Assembly (NCBI RefSeq): GCF_900142185.1
Contig: NZ_FQZZ01000017.1
Span: 1 to 32,409 of the forward strand
Length of the DNA: 32,409 nucleotides
Reading direction: 5' to 3'
From: Lutimaribacter pacificus
GTDB lineage: Bacteria; Pseudomonadota; Alphaproteobacteria; Rhodobacterales; Rhodobacteraceae
In this document: positions 15,496 to 23,795 of the stretch, one piece after another
How the letters are laid out: each line of letters opens with the position of its first letter
Numbering within the stretch: position 1 is the first letter of the stretch
Translations under genes and position numbers: made by a program
The notes under the pieces: model-generated
What the model saw: the letters and a program-made list of their open reading frames with translations, nothing else
What the model was told of the DNA's origin: nothing
The model's database searches: none

Positions 15496-16164
15496 TCAAG
15501 CTGTATCGTCGTCACCGTGCTCTCGTGAGGCATCCGCGAGCTGACGCCACTGACCCCAGCGAGGGATGAACATCGGTACCCGTCGTTGATAGTCACGGTA
15601 GGCTTGGCCGAATCGGGCCAAGACCTGCTTTTCCTCGCGGCGGGCCAGCCAAGTATAGACCAGGACAACCACGGGAAACAGGCCGACCGAGAACAGCGTA
15701 GGCCAATGCACCACACCTTCGCCAAACAAGGCAATGAATAGCCCGGTGTACTGGGGATGGCGCACGAACGCGTATAGGCCATCGGTTACCAGCCGGTCTT
15801 GCCCCCGGGCCTTATGAACCTGACGCCAGCCTTGGATGAAAATGCCGATGCCGGTAAAGGCGAGCGCGTAGCCAAGTAGCATCGAGATCAGCATGCCGGT
15901 TTCGCCCAGTCCGACCAGTGTGGACCAGAGACTCGCGCTGACATAGTCGCTGTCGAGGCCGAAGAAACGCACCAACAGATAGATTGTAAGCGGAAAGCCA
16001 TACATCTCCGCATACAGTGCAATGATGAAGGCCTGCACCACGCCTGCGCCAGCCCATTCGCGCCAATTCTTCGGTGCAAAATAGCGATAGAAAAACCAGG
16101 AGATCAGCACGATAACAATGAGTGCTATACCCCAGGCACCAGCGTGGTTGAACGATTCGTTCAT
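15496..16164 (-). CDS. Isoprenylcysteine carboxyl methyltransferase-like membrane protein
   Basis: 222 residues with about five membrane helices. The C-terminal half has the SAM-binding pattern of ICMT/PEMT-type membrane methyltransferases: LVTDGLYAFVRHPQYTGLFI, then ARREEKQVLARFGQAYRDYQ ending in VPMFIPRW. The RHPxY and E-E/Y-x-x-Y residues are present. The bacterial substrates of this group are mostly unknown. The start has AAGGA upstream. Genes of this family recur beside accessory lgt and metal-efflux genes in mobile islands, as here, but no pathway can be stated. It points the same way as lgt but is separated from it by about 475 bp. Confidence 0.85.
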   Translation of the reverse strand: MNESFNHAGAWGIALIVIVLISWFFYRYFAPKNWREWAGAGVVQAFIIALYAEMYGFPLTIYLLVRFFGLDSDYVSASLWSTLVGLGETGMLISMLLGYALAFTGIGIFIQGWRQVHKARGQDRLVTDGLYAFVRHPQYTGLFIALFGEGVVHWPTLFSVGLFPVVVLVYTWLARREEKQVLARFGQAYRDYQRRVPMFIPRWGQWRQLADASREHGDDDTA

Positions 16165-16389
16165 TACTCAATTCCTTGTAGTGAAATCCACTCGGTCGCG
16201 TTGATATGGCCCGCCCGGCGCCGGTATTTTCATGGCTGATGCTAGCCTCGCCGGTCGGCGCTGTCGGATTGATCGCGCGGTCGCAACCTCGATGCCTCCC
16301 GAAAGGGAAAGGTGACATTAGGCCACCAGCAAAAGAGGCTCCGCTGCATCTACGATATCAAGCCAGACGTGTTGCCTGGATTTGATGGC

Positions 16390-16782
16390 TTATTCTTCCC
16401 TGTCGGGAAAAGTCTCGAGATAGGTGATCACGTCCTCGACTTCCTCTTCCTTTCGCAAACCGGCAAAGGTCATCTTGTTACCAGGAATGAATTCCCGAGG
16501 CTTCCTGAGATATTCGGCGAGGGTCTCATGGGTCCAGATCAGCCCTTCTTCACCAGCCTCGGTCATGCCGTCGGAGTACTTGAAATCCTCCAGAGTCCCC
16601 GCCTGCCGCTCGATAATACCGTTCAGGATTGGACCCACACGGTTCTTCGCATCTTCGCCAACCTGATGGCAGGCCTGACATTTTCTGAAGACTTTCTTGC
16701 CCTCCTCGGCATCGCCATCGGCAAATGCCGGAGTTGAAAACGCCGCGAGCGCTGCGACGCCTGTGAATATCTGTTTGATCAT
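16390..16782 (-). CDS. Secreted c-type cytochrome (class I, c2-like)
   Basis: 130 residues. The signal peptide is MIKQIFTGVAALAAFSTPAFA, with cleavage expected after AFA. The haem-binding CQACH is at about residues 35-39 and the axial Met in NKMTF (about residue 104), so this is a Met/His-ligated class I cytochrome of about 12 kDa when mature, matching cytochrome c2/c550-type periplasmic electron carriers. I use the ATG at 16782, which has GAGGAG upstream and starts the signal peptide; the frame is open to 16815. It is preceded by the GTAAC-N16-CGTC motif, so it may be part of the ECF regulon. The tail is acidic (RKEEEVEDVITYLETF). Confidence 0.92.
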   Translation of the reverse strand: MIKQIFTGVAALAAFSTPAFADGDAEEGKKVFRKCQACHQVGEDAKNRVGPILNGIIERQAGTLEDFKYSDGMTEAGEEGLIWTHETLAEYLRKPREFIPGNKMTFAGLRKEEEVEDVITYLETFPDREE

Positions 16783-16854
16783 TGTTTTCTCCTCGTGATC
16801 AGAAAAGTCGGCCATATGATCTTTCGGCTGTCATTCTTCACCTCCAATCATTCT

Positions 16855-16879
16855 GACGCTATAACTTCGGTTCCGTTAC
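16855..16879 (-). promoter_or_regulatory. ECF-type promoter motif before the cytochrome c gene
   Basis: On the minus strand GTAAC (16879-16875), 16 bp, CGTC (16858-16855). This is the third copy of the same layout in the island, about 70 bp before the cytochrome start. It also sits just downstream of the truncated ECF gene that ends at 16901. Confidence 0.6.
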
Positions 16880-16900
16880 AGCTTACAGCCCGCCGCAGCC

Positions 16901-17222
16901 TCAAGTCAGGTTCGCGCTGTCGTGGAACTCTTTGCGGCGATGCTCGATCTCGTGCCGCAGCGCCCGGCGGGCGCGGTGCAGCCGCACGCCCACGTTGTTG
17001 GAGGTAAGTCCCAGCTCCGCGGCAACACGCTGACGCGATGTCTCTTCAAGATCCACGCGGCGGATTATCTCGCCGTATTCCGGCTTGAGCGCCGGCAACA
17101 GATCGCGAATATAACCGCACGCGGAAAGCTCGTCCTCAGGCCCGGGGGCGACTTCGCTGCGGGGTTCGCGCGCAAAAGCAGTCTCTCCCTTCTGGCGTGC
17201 GGCACGGCGGCGATTTACGCAG
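16901..17222 (-). pseudogene. ECF sigma factor lacking its N-terminal half
   Basis: From about VNRRRAARQKGETAFAREPR to the stop at 16901 the sequence is the end of sigma region 2, a linker (DELSACGYIRDLLPALKPEY) and a full region 4 (IIRRVDLEETSRQRVAAELG, then NNVGVRLHRARRALRHEIE). This is the same ECF subgroup as the gene at 13502, but without the C-terminal cysteines. To the right of about 17222 the frame stays open but reads as the antisense of the next gene, and the core of region 2 (-10 binding) is gone. It is thus broken at its 5' side, exactly where the helicase/PLD operon begins. Confidence 0.7.
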
Positions 17223-17679
17223 TGCCGCACTCGCGGTGTTGTATCGCTTGGAAGAACGTCTGCTTCAGCTTCGCGATGCCAATGAAACTGCTTGGCTGCT
17301 CTCCAACGAGGCCAACAAAGTGGTGGGAGAGCCCCTCGCGGCGCTTCGCCAATGCGCCCACCAGCTGGGCGACAGAATTGACGCATCAGATGAGGCAAGC
17401 AGCCGGAAATTCCTGTCAGAGGTCCGGGATTTGTCCGACGAACAGCTTCTTCAAAAGCTGGCCGAGCGCGATGGAACGGTGATCAGGTGGCGGGACGGTC
17501 GTATCGGTCTGGGACCAGCAGCCGGAGAGATGCCAAGCATCGATGCAAGCGAACCCGTCAAGGATGCCGAGTTCGCACCCCAATTATTCCGACTTTACAA
17601 TCTTCATTGCCTTGTCACCGAACTGAACGGCGATGTGAACCCAGGATGTCGGGACACAGCAGCTGAAGAACGAGCATGA
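17197..17679 (+). CDS. First gene of helicase/PLD operon, unknown function, 5' end doubtful
   Basis: Up to 160 residues, helical and acidic, without a motif I recognise. Features seen are an amphipathic first half (LEERLLQLRDANETAWLLSN, then PLAALRQCAHQL), an acidic middle (SEVRDLSDEQLLQKLAERDG) and a conserved-looking RWRDGRIGLGP followed by FAPQLFRLYNLHCLV. The first possible start is GTG at 17197, with others at about 17236, none with a good ribosome site. The ECF fragment overlaps its first codons on the other strand, so the original 5' part may have been lost. Its stop overlaps the PLD gene start (ATGA), so it belongs to that operon. It may be the C-terminal part of a larger partner (DUF6361-like proteins come to mind), but this is a weak guess. 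Confidence 0.5.
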   Translation: MRHGGDLRSAALAVLYRLEERLLQLRDANETAWLLSNEANKVVGEPLAALRQCAHQLGDRIDASDEASSRKFLSEVRDLSDEQLLQKLAERDGTVIRWRDGRIGLGPAAGEMPSIDASEPVKDAEFAPQLFRLYNLHCLVTELNGDVNPGCRDTAAEERA

Positions 17680-19478
17680 CGAACACAACGCTTATCACCC
17701 TCTTCATGCCGCCCAAGGATTGTTTCGGGGATTTCGGTTTCTTCTGCGGATTTACGGCAACGCCCAATGTGATGGGGCAGATCCGGCGCAGCTTCACTGG
17801 AGAAATGGCGCGCCCCGTGTTAGCCGCGTTCATTCACCCGACCATGAACGCAATTTCGGACATATCGGGCCTAGCCTGGATGTGGATGCGACTGCAGGAT
17901 CGAGGTTACAACCTGTTGCATGCCAAGGTTGCTTTGCTGGGATTTCGCAAACGCGATGAAGATGGATATATCATCAGGCTCGCGGTCAGCACGGGAAACT
18001 GGACGCAAGACCCTTTGACGGACAGTATCGACCTGTTCTGGTCAATTGATCTTCAGACCGATGATCCGAAAGATCAGGATATTGCAGATATTCGGGCGGC
18101 CTGGAACATGTTTGAATGGCTGCGTGAACGCGGGGATTGCGCGCTGATCGAACGGGAATATGACGGCGCGCTGCCCTATGCGCGCCTTAAGGAACAGATC
18201 GGTCACCTTCCGGCCTCTACCTTGCCGCCGCGCTTCATCGACAGCCGGTCTCAGGCTTTGCTCCCACAGGTTGTCGATCGACTTGGACTGGGAAAAAAGG
18301 CAGATCGCCTAATCCTTGGGTCCGGTTATTTTGAAGCAGAAGGCGATGGTGGCGCGAGGCTGCCTGAGAGGTTTCGCGAGAAGCTGGTCGAAGAAAAGCT
18401 CTTGAAGAAATCTGCGACTTTGGACCTGTTTTTGAACCCGCTGTCCTGTCAAGGTCTGGCCATGCGTGGCCCGGCCCTGACCGCGGCTGGTTGGAATCTC
18501 AGGCGCCCGATTTCCGCTATGCATGGCGAGGATGGGCAACTTCACGCTAAGTTTGTATTGCTCGGCGCAGGGCACGACGAGGCCGTTGGGCGCGTCTATC
18601 TAGGGTCGGGAAATCTCAGCCGGAACGGATTTGAAAAGGCCGCCAGCGCGGGTGGCAATCTTGAAGCGGGCGTTGTCGTCGATCTTCCCAAAGGCTTGAA
18701 ATGGCGCAGCCGAAAGAACAGCAAGCATGGTTTTGCGACCCTGTTGCCAATCCAGTTCAACGAGACCGTCGAACCTTCGAAGCTACACTCTGGCAGCGGG
18801 TTTGTGCCCCCCGAGGAGCCTGAAACCCTGCCGCCAGTGTCTTGGTTGATCTGGAAGGATGGTACGATCTGTGCGCCAGGCGGGATTGTTCTGGATGTCA
18901 TAGGTCCAGACGGTGCATCGTGCCCCACGCCCTGCATCTGGCCTGCACCTGCTCCAGCCGTTGTCTCGCTGACACACGGTGGCTGGCGCGTTCCCGTGAT
19001 CGCGGAGGGCGTGCTTGTTGTGCCGCGGCCATCCGAATTGACGGTGGAAGACGTCTTGGCCGGCCTGCAGGCGTTCCCAGAACCCTTGGACGCAGATCAG
19101 CCCGATGACGGACCCGAAGGCGGCGAGCCAATGGTAGAAGCCTCGGACACCACGGATTTGCCACCCGCAACCTATGCTATTCGCCGGATGATGAGCCTTC
19201 TGGTGCGGCTTGGCGAGATCCAGGCAAGACTTGACCCGCGAGATTGGCAGCGTTGGTGTCGAGAACTGCGTCAGACTTTGCGCGCGATCTGCAAGCAGGA
19301 GCAGCCGATGATTGGCTTTTTTCGCGATGCGAAGGCAAATCCCTTGCCGGCATTAATGGACCCGCGGATGTGCCCTGGCGATATCAACCTGACCTTGCTG
19401 GAACAATCGTTGAAGGCTGTGGCTCGGGAATGGAAGATCGATGACCTTCCGTCGCTTTGGGCTGACGAGGACATGTGA
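17676..19478 (+). CDS. Tdp1-like phospholipase-D-superfamily protein
   Basis: 600 residues. Two catalytic half-sites of the PLD superfamily are visible: LLHAKVALLGF with STGNWTQDP (H82, K84, N108) and QLHAKFVLLG with YLGSGNLSRNGFE (H290, K292, N312). The HxK...N form with tryptophan/phenylalanine after the Asn is like tyrosyl-DNA phosphodiesterase (Tdp1) rather than the HxKxxxxD of true phospholipases, so a phosphodiester-cleaving role on DNA or protein-DNA adducts is more likely than lipid hydrolysis. A beta-rich domain (about 370-470) and an acidic linker (about 475-500) precede a helical C-terminus. It overlaps the preceding gene by four bases and is followed after one base by the helicase, implying one complex. 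DISARM DrmC is another PLD protein encoded with helicases. Confidence 0.82.
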   Translation: MTNTTLITLFMPPKDCFGDFGFFCGFTATPNVMGQIRRSFTGEMARPVLAAFIHPTMNAISDISGLAWMWMRLQDRGYNLLHAKVALLGFRKRDEDGYIIRLAVSTGNWTQDPLTDSIDLFWSIDLQTDDPKDQDIADIRAAWNMFEWLRERGDCALIEREYDGALPYARLKEQIGHLPASTLPPRFIDSRSQALLPQVVDRLGLGKKADRLILGSGYFEAEGDGGARLPERFREKLVEEKLLKKSATLDLFLNPLSCQGLAMRGPALTAAGWNLRRPISAMHGEDGQLHAKFVLLGAGHDEAVGRVYLGSGNLSRNGFEKAASAGGNLEAGVVVDLPKGLKWRSRKNSKHGFATLLPIQFNETVEPSKLHSGSGFVPPEEPETLPPVSWLIWKDGTICAPGGIVLDVIGPDGASCPTPCIWPAPAPAVVSLTHGGWRVPVIAEGVLVVPRPSELTVEDVLAGLQAFPEPLDADQPDDGPEGGEPMVEASDTTDLPPATYAIRRMMSLLVRLGEIQARLDPRDWQRWCRELRQTLRAICKQEQPMIGFFRDAKANPLPALMDPRMCPGDINLTLLEQSLKAVAREWKIDDLPSLWADEDM

Positions 19479-19479
19479 C

Positions 19480-22026
19480 ATGGATTGGATGAAGGCCGCT
19501 GATTATCTTGAGCAGCTCGCGTCGCAGCAGACGGATGAACCGCTTGATGCTGGACAGCGCGCATCTGTTGCGCAACTTGCCGCGCGGATCAGATCCGGTC
19601 AGCGGGCCGCTTTGCTGGCCGACGAAGTCGGGATGGGCAAAACCCGAATAGCGGTTGCACTCATTTCAGCAGTTCGCAACGCGGGCGGCAGAGCTGCGAT
19701 TGTGCTCCCTGCTGGGTTGGGCGTGCAGTGGCAGAAGGAACTGAGGCTATTTCAACCTGATGACCAGACTCTGCTACCGTTGCGCAGCTATGACGGATTT
19801 ATCGCAGGTTTCCTCACTGAAGAAGATGCCGAAGGAAATGAAAAACACAAACGCAAACACAAGGACTGGCTAAGGAACCGTAGGCAGCAACGCGAATTAC
19901 CCCAAAAGGGGTGGGCCGACGAAGAGGTCTTGATGATCTCTCATACCTTTGCAGCGATGCGCTTCCCGAATCCAAGCGACGGTCCGGCGGGGGGATGGCG
20001 GCGTGAATTGCTTCCGAATGTTGTGCGCTTATTAGCAGGGCAACGACGCAATTTCATGCGCGACAGCTTTCACCGTGGTGAGATTAGCCAGGTCCATGCC
20101 ACCCGCCGCGCCGCCCGCATGATTGCCGACACTATCATTGAACACGGTTTGTGTCGGAGCGTGCTTGATGATCTGTCCGGAGACCACCGATGGCTTGCGG
20201 CCGATGAATACAAGGGCAAGATCCTGCCGCTCATAGGTTATGGGCTGGGTCAGTTCGACTTGATCGTCGTTGATGAGGCCCACAAGGCCCGTGGGGAGGA
20301 TTCCAGCCTATCGCGCATTCTCGGACCAGTCAGTTGGGAGGCCGATGATCCATTCCGCCTCGGGATGACTGCCACGCCTGTGGAACTGGATTCCGGGCAA
20401 TGGAAGGACACGCTAGGCCGGATCAGTGGGCGGGACGATGGTGAAGATATTACTCCGCTTGCCGAACTTACCGAATGGATCAGCGGTTATGTCGATATAG
20501 TCAAACGCATCCGGGTCGAAGAACTTGACGAGCCATTGACCGATAGCTTCGAGACCGCTGCAATCAGATTTCAGAAGGCATTGCGCCCCTATGTTCTAAG
20601 AAGGGACAAGCGACACGATCCTGAGATCAGCGCATTTCAGGAAGCGCATGGAGATTATCGCGTCGTCGAGGACTTAAAAGTGTCGCCGACAACGAAGGGG
20701 TTCACTCGCGACTGGCTGCGGCGGTTTTGTGCAGCTGAAGCGCTTTCGATCCTGCCCCAGGAAGACCATCGCGTGAAGCGTGCAAGACTATCGGTCGCCC
20801 AAGGGTACGGTTTTGGTCTCGCACCCGAATCCGAACCTGTTGAACAGCTGCCGCAGGACGATGAGTTAGAAGGCCCGCAGTCATTCTGGTTCGATGCCTT
20901 CCGTGGCCAGCCTGCGGATATCTACACCCATCCTGCTATACTGGCCGCAGTTCGACTGATCGAGTCTTATGCCGAACGAGACGAAAAGGTTCTCGTTTTC
21001 GGGCGTTTCATAACTCCGATGAATGCGCTGACCCGGCTACTGGACGCGCGCGAAATGCTCCGGCGACTCAGAGACGGACGGCACTGGCCAGCCTCGAAAG
21101 TACGGGATGAGAGCGAACCCGCCGTTCTTGCCGCCATGAACGACCCTGATCTCTGTGTGACGACAGGCGGTATCACTTCGATCAACCAGATGCTGACCGA
21201 ACGATATCGGAAATGGTCCAGTGCGCGCCGCACAGAGCTTGCAAGGCTGCATCGTGAACTCGAAGCCTTGGCACCGCAGGATGATACCGCCGCGCTGTTG
21301 GTAGGCTATTTGCGCCAAGATGACGATGATGAAGAGCTGCAAGGCGATATCGGGGCACTACTGGAGGCGCTTGACGACAGGCGCGAGAGTGCTGACGTAC
21401 CGTGGTCCGGCGACGAAATGCTGGCGCTGTTCAAAGGGCTGCTGGATGACCTATCAACCGATGAAGAGCAAGAACACGACAGTGTCTTGCGGTCTAGGCT
21501 GGCATCGTATCTTCAGGACTTTTCCGGGCGCGAGGGCAATTTTGCCCGGATGATGTCTGGTGCAACCCCACCTCAAACACGCCGCTTGCTGCAGTCCGCA
21601 TTCAACCGCGCCTCCAGCTGGCCAATGGTACTTCTCGCTCAATCCCGTGTTGGGCGGGAGGGGTTAAACCTGCATGAAGCCTGCCGCACTGTGGTCATAC
21701 TGCATGCAGAATGGAACCCGGGTATTGTCGAACAACAGATCGGTCGCGTGGACCGCAAGGGCAGCCGTTGGCTCCAAGACTTGGAAAATTGGTATGGGCA
21801 CGCCGAGGGCGACCCACCACGTATACGCATTCATCCTGTCGTTGTCAGCGGGACCTATGATGATCACAACTGGCAGGTCCTGAAGGAGCGGTGGATGGAG
21901 CTGCGTGCACAATTACACGGGGAAGTTTTGCCGCATCAGGGAACCCACGCAGCAATTTCCCCAGAACTCGAAGCTCTTAGGAACCGTATCATTGTATCCA
22001 CGCCAAACTTTGCGCCATGGGAGTGA
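19480..22026 (+). CDS. SNF2-type superfamily 2 helicase/translocase
   Basis: About 848 residues from an ATG one base after the PLD stop (the frame is open from 19441). Motif I is LLADEVGMGKTRIAVAL (about 46-62), motif Ia AIVLPAGLGVQWQKEL, motif II VVDEAHKARGEDSS (about 262), motif III GMTATPVELD (about 295), motif V SRVGREGLNL (about 722) and motif VI QQIGRVDRKGSRW (about 754). The DEGMGKT/QQIGRVDR pattern is that of RapA/SNF2-like double-strand DNA translocases. A long insertion (about residues 115-235) separates motifs Ia and II, and another (about 540-680) lies between the two RecA lobes. No nuclease motif is seen, so the Tdp1-like partner would supply chemistry. The pair resembles in principle DISARM (DrmD SNF2 helicase, DrmC PLD) but lacks the DrmA, DrmB and methylase genes. 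Confidence 0.88.
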   Translation: MDWMKAADYLEQLASQQTDEPLDAGQRASVAQLAARIRSGQRAALLADEVGMGKTRIAVALISAVRNAGGRAAIVLPAGLGVQWQKELRLFQPDDQTLLPLRSYDGFIAGFLTEEDAEGNEKHKRKHKDWLRNRRQQRELPQKGWADEEVLMISHTFAAMRFPNPSDGPAGGWRRELLPNVVRLLAGQRRNFMRDSFHRGEISQVHATRRAARMIADTIIEHGLCRSVLDDLSGDHRWLAADEYKGKILPLIGYGLGQFDLIVVDEAHKARGEDSSLSRILGPVSWEADDPFRLGMTATPVELDSGQWKDTLGRISGRDDGEDITPLAELTEWISGYVDIVKRIRVEELDEPLTDSFETAAIRFQKALRPYVLRRDKRHDPEISAFQEAHGDYRVVEDLKVSPTTKGFTRDWLRRFCAAEALSILPQEDHRVKRARLSVAQGYGFGLAPESEPVEQLPQDDELEGPQSFWFDAFRGQPADIYTHPAILAAVRLIESYAERDEKVLVFGRFITPMNALTRLLDAREMLRRLRDGRHWPASKVRDESEPAVLAAMNDPDLCVTTGGITSINQMLTERYRKWSSARRTELARLHRELEALAPQDDTAALLVGYLRQDDDDEELQGDIGALLEALDDRRESADVPWSGDEMLALFKGLLDDLSTDEEQEHDSVLRSRLASYLQDFSGREGNFARMMSGATPPQTRRLLQSAFNRASSWPMVLLAQSRVGREGLNLHEACRTVVILHAEWNPGIVEQQIGRVDRKGSRWLQDLENWYGHAEGDPPRIRIHPVVVSGTYDDHNWQVLKERWMELRAQLHGEVLPHQGTHAAISPELEALRNRIIVSTPNFAPWE

Positions 22027-22088
22027 TGTGAAGTTCCAAAAATACCAACCGAATGGTCACGATCATATTCATACACCAGGAGAAGCTA

Positions 22089-22535
22089 TTGAACCTTCAT
22101 CGCGCCATTGAAATCGCTGCGGAAGCCCATCGGGGACAAACCGACAAGGCCGGCGCGCCGTATCTGCTACATCCGCTCCGGGTGATGATGTCATTAGAGA
22201 CCGACGACGAACGGATCGTTGGCGTCCTGCATGACGTGGTCGAAGACGGCCCTGGCTGGACATTCAAGCGCCTTGAGGAAGAAGGGTTCTCGCCGACTGT
22301 GCTCGACGCTTTACGCCTTGTCACGAAGAGGCCCGAGGATGAAGGCGACAGCGAGGCCGTCTACGTGGCCTTCGTCCGACGCGCCAAGGGCAACAAGATC
22401 GCGCGCCGGGTCAAAACGGCAGACATCCTCGACAATCTGAACGCGTCGCGACTGTCGGCACTGACCGAAAAGGACATGCGCCGCATGAACCGCTATCTGG
22501 CTGCTCTGCGAGAGCTGCGGGACGCGGAAACCTGA
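22089..22535 (+). CDS. SpoT-like HD-domain hydrolase (small alarmone hydrolase type)
   Basis: About 148 residues made of one HD domain: HRAIEIAAEAHRGQTDKAGA, LLHPLRVMM, then the metal-binding IVGVLHDVVEDGPGWTFKRL and a late KTADILDNLN. These match the HD motifs of the RelA/SpoT hydrolase domain, as in stand-alone (p)ppGpp hydrolases (Mesh1/SAH type). I prefer the TTG at 22089, which has AGGAG six bases before it, over the ATG at 22053, which has none. It lies 62 bases after the helicase on the same strand and could be co-transcribed. Whether it works with the helicase/PLD pair or is an independent stress gene cannot be told. Confidence 0.8.
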   Translation: MNLHRAIEIAAEAHRGQTDKAGAPYLLHPLRVMMSLETDDERIVGVLHDVVEDGPGWTFKRLEEEGFSPTVLDALRLVTKRPEDEGDSEAVYVAFVRRAKGNKIARRVKTADILDNLNASRLSALTEKDMRRMNRYLAALRELRDAET

Positions 22536-22553
22536 AGGGAAAAAATCCGGAGA

Positions 22554-23789
22554 TCACTGGCGCGCGGCCAGCACATCGAAGAAATCTTCAGCCAGCAGCT
22601 CATCATGCCTTTCGGGCATCGAATTTGCCTCTGTTGAGCGCGGCTCAACGATCCGCCACATTCGGTATCGTCCCTGCCCCGTAACTTCCCGGATGAGGCC
22701 CTGCTCGTCCATCCAGTCGATGTTGCGCTGAACCGTTGCCCGATGCGTACCTGTCAGTTTCTCGGCCATCTGTACTGAGACCAGCGGCCAGCTTGCGAAG
22801 AGGTTCCGCAGCATCGGCGGCGTCTTGCCCGAGAGGGGAGTCATCGCGCGCTCTGCGGCAGCCGCCCAAGCCTCGATCTCCTCGAGCCTGCGCAGGGCTG
22901 CGAATGTCGCGCTCTCCATCGCGTTCAGCCAGCGCGCTAACCGGGCGGGCGGGTCCCCGATCGCGCGAAAGCCCCCTCCCCCGCCCATGGCGGTCGGTGC
23001 GAAGATCGCGCCGGGCATGCTCCCTGACGGTGCGAGTTCGGTGATAGCAACACGCGACGCCGTCACCGCGGCCTCGAGCGGATCGTCGATCGGCGAGAGC
23101 TCCGCGACATGCCAGAGATGAAAGCCCATGCAGGCCCGCGTCACGGGGTGGAGGTTTTCGGCCTGATTCATCATCGCAAGCCATCCGGCAGCCCGGTCCT
23201 CGAAGGCTTCACGCTCTGCCATCTCGACCACGCGCGAGGGAGCATTGGCATCTTCGAACCGCTCCCCATGCCCCGGGCGGTCGCGCCGATCAAGGAAGGT
23301 CTCGAGATCGCCGACACCCGACCGACGCATCAGCGGCGCGGGTCCACCGGTCAGCCGACGCACGGTCCAGCCGATCCGGTACAAGGCCTGCGCATCATCC
23401 GTTACGGTCGAAACCCGCAGCGCCATGTAGAGTGACAGCCGGTCGAGTCCGATCCGGTCCTGCGTCAACCAGCTCAGGTCCGCAGCCTCGATCAGGGCGA
23501 GCCGCTGCCGCCAGCCTGCAGGGCCCCGACGCAGGCGTTCATCGAGGATCCCCAGGCGCGCCGCAACACGGGCGAGCTGCGCCGCCTGCCCGGCCTCGGC
23601 CCCGCGCCAGGCATCGACGATCTCGGATTCCTTCGCCTCAGACCTAGGTCCGGGAGGCAGGTAATCCGGTTCGTCCTCGATCGGCCCGGGCAGGAACCAG
23701 AGGTCGGCGTCATCCTTGTCCTCGGACGCCTCCAAGTCTTCGAGAGGCATCTCGTCATAGTCCATGTGTGTAGGGCGAAATCGGCTCAT
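22554..23789 (-). CDS. DUF1612-like protein with C-terminal HTH
   Basis: 411 residues. The sequence begins with an acidic segment (YDEMPLEDLEASEDKDDADL), then LPPGPRSEAKESEIVDAW, DERLRRGPAGWRQRLALIEA and RIGLDRLSLYMALRV, a series I recognise from the DUF1612/HTH proteins that are frequent on rhizobial and rhodobacterial plasmids. The C-terminus (about 325-390) is a winged HTH (PLVSVQMAEKLTGTHRATVQ, then IDWMDEQGLIREVTG). The role is unknown; DNA binding is likely from the HTH. A TATAAT lies only 7 bases before the ATG, so the mRNA may be leaderless, or the ATG at 23765 (MDYDEMPLEDL) may be used. It converges on the HD gene with an 18-base gap. Confidence 0.72.
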   Translation of the reverse strand: MSRFRPTHMDYDEMPLEDLEASEDKDDADLWFLPGPIEDEPDYLPPGPRSEAKESEIVDAWRGAEAGQAAQLARVAARLGILDERLRRGPAGWRQRLALIEAADLSWLTQDRIGLDRLSLYMALRVSTVTDDAQALYRIGWTVRRLTGGPAPLMRRSGVGDLETFLDRRDRPGHGERFEDANAPSRVVEMAEREAFEDRAAGWLAMMNQAENLHPVTRACMGFHLWHVAELSPIDDPLEAAVTASRVAITELAPSGSMPGAIFAPTAMGGGGGFRAIGDPPARLARWLNAMESATFAALRRLEEIEAWAAAAERAMTPLSGKTPPMLRNLFASWPLVSVQMAEKLTGTHRATVQRNIDWMDEQGLIREVTGQGRYRMWRIVEPRSTEANSMPERHDELLAEDFFDVLAARQ

Positions 23790-23795
23790 GCGCGC

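Noticed and set aside
17676-22026. Complete DISARM system
   Set aside because: Only a PLD protein and a SNF2 helicase are present; DrmA, DrmB and a methyltransferase are missing, so the name would overstate the evidence.
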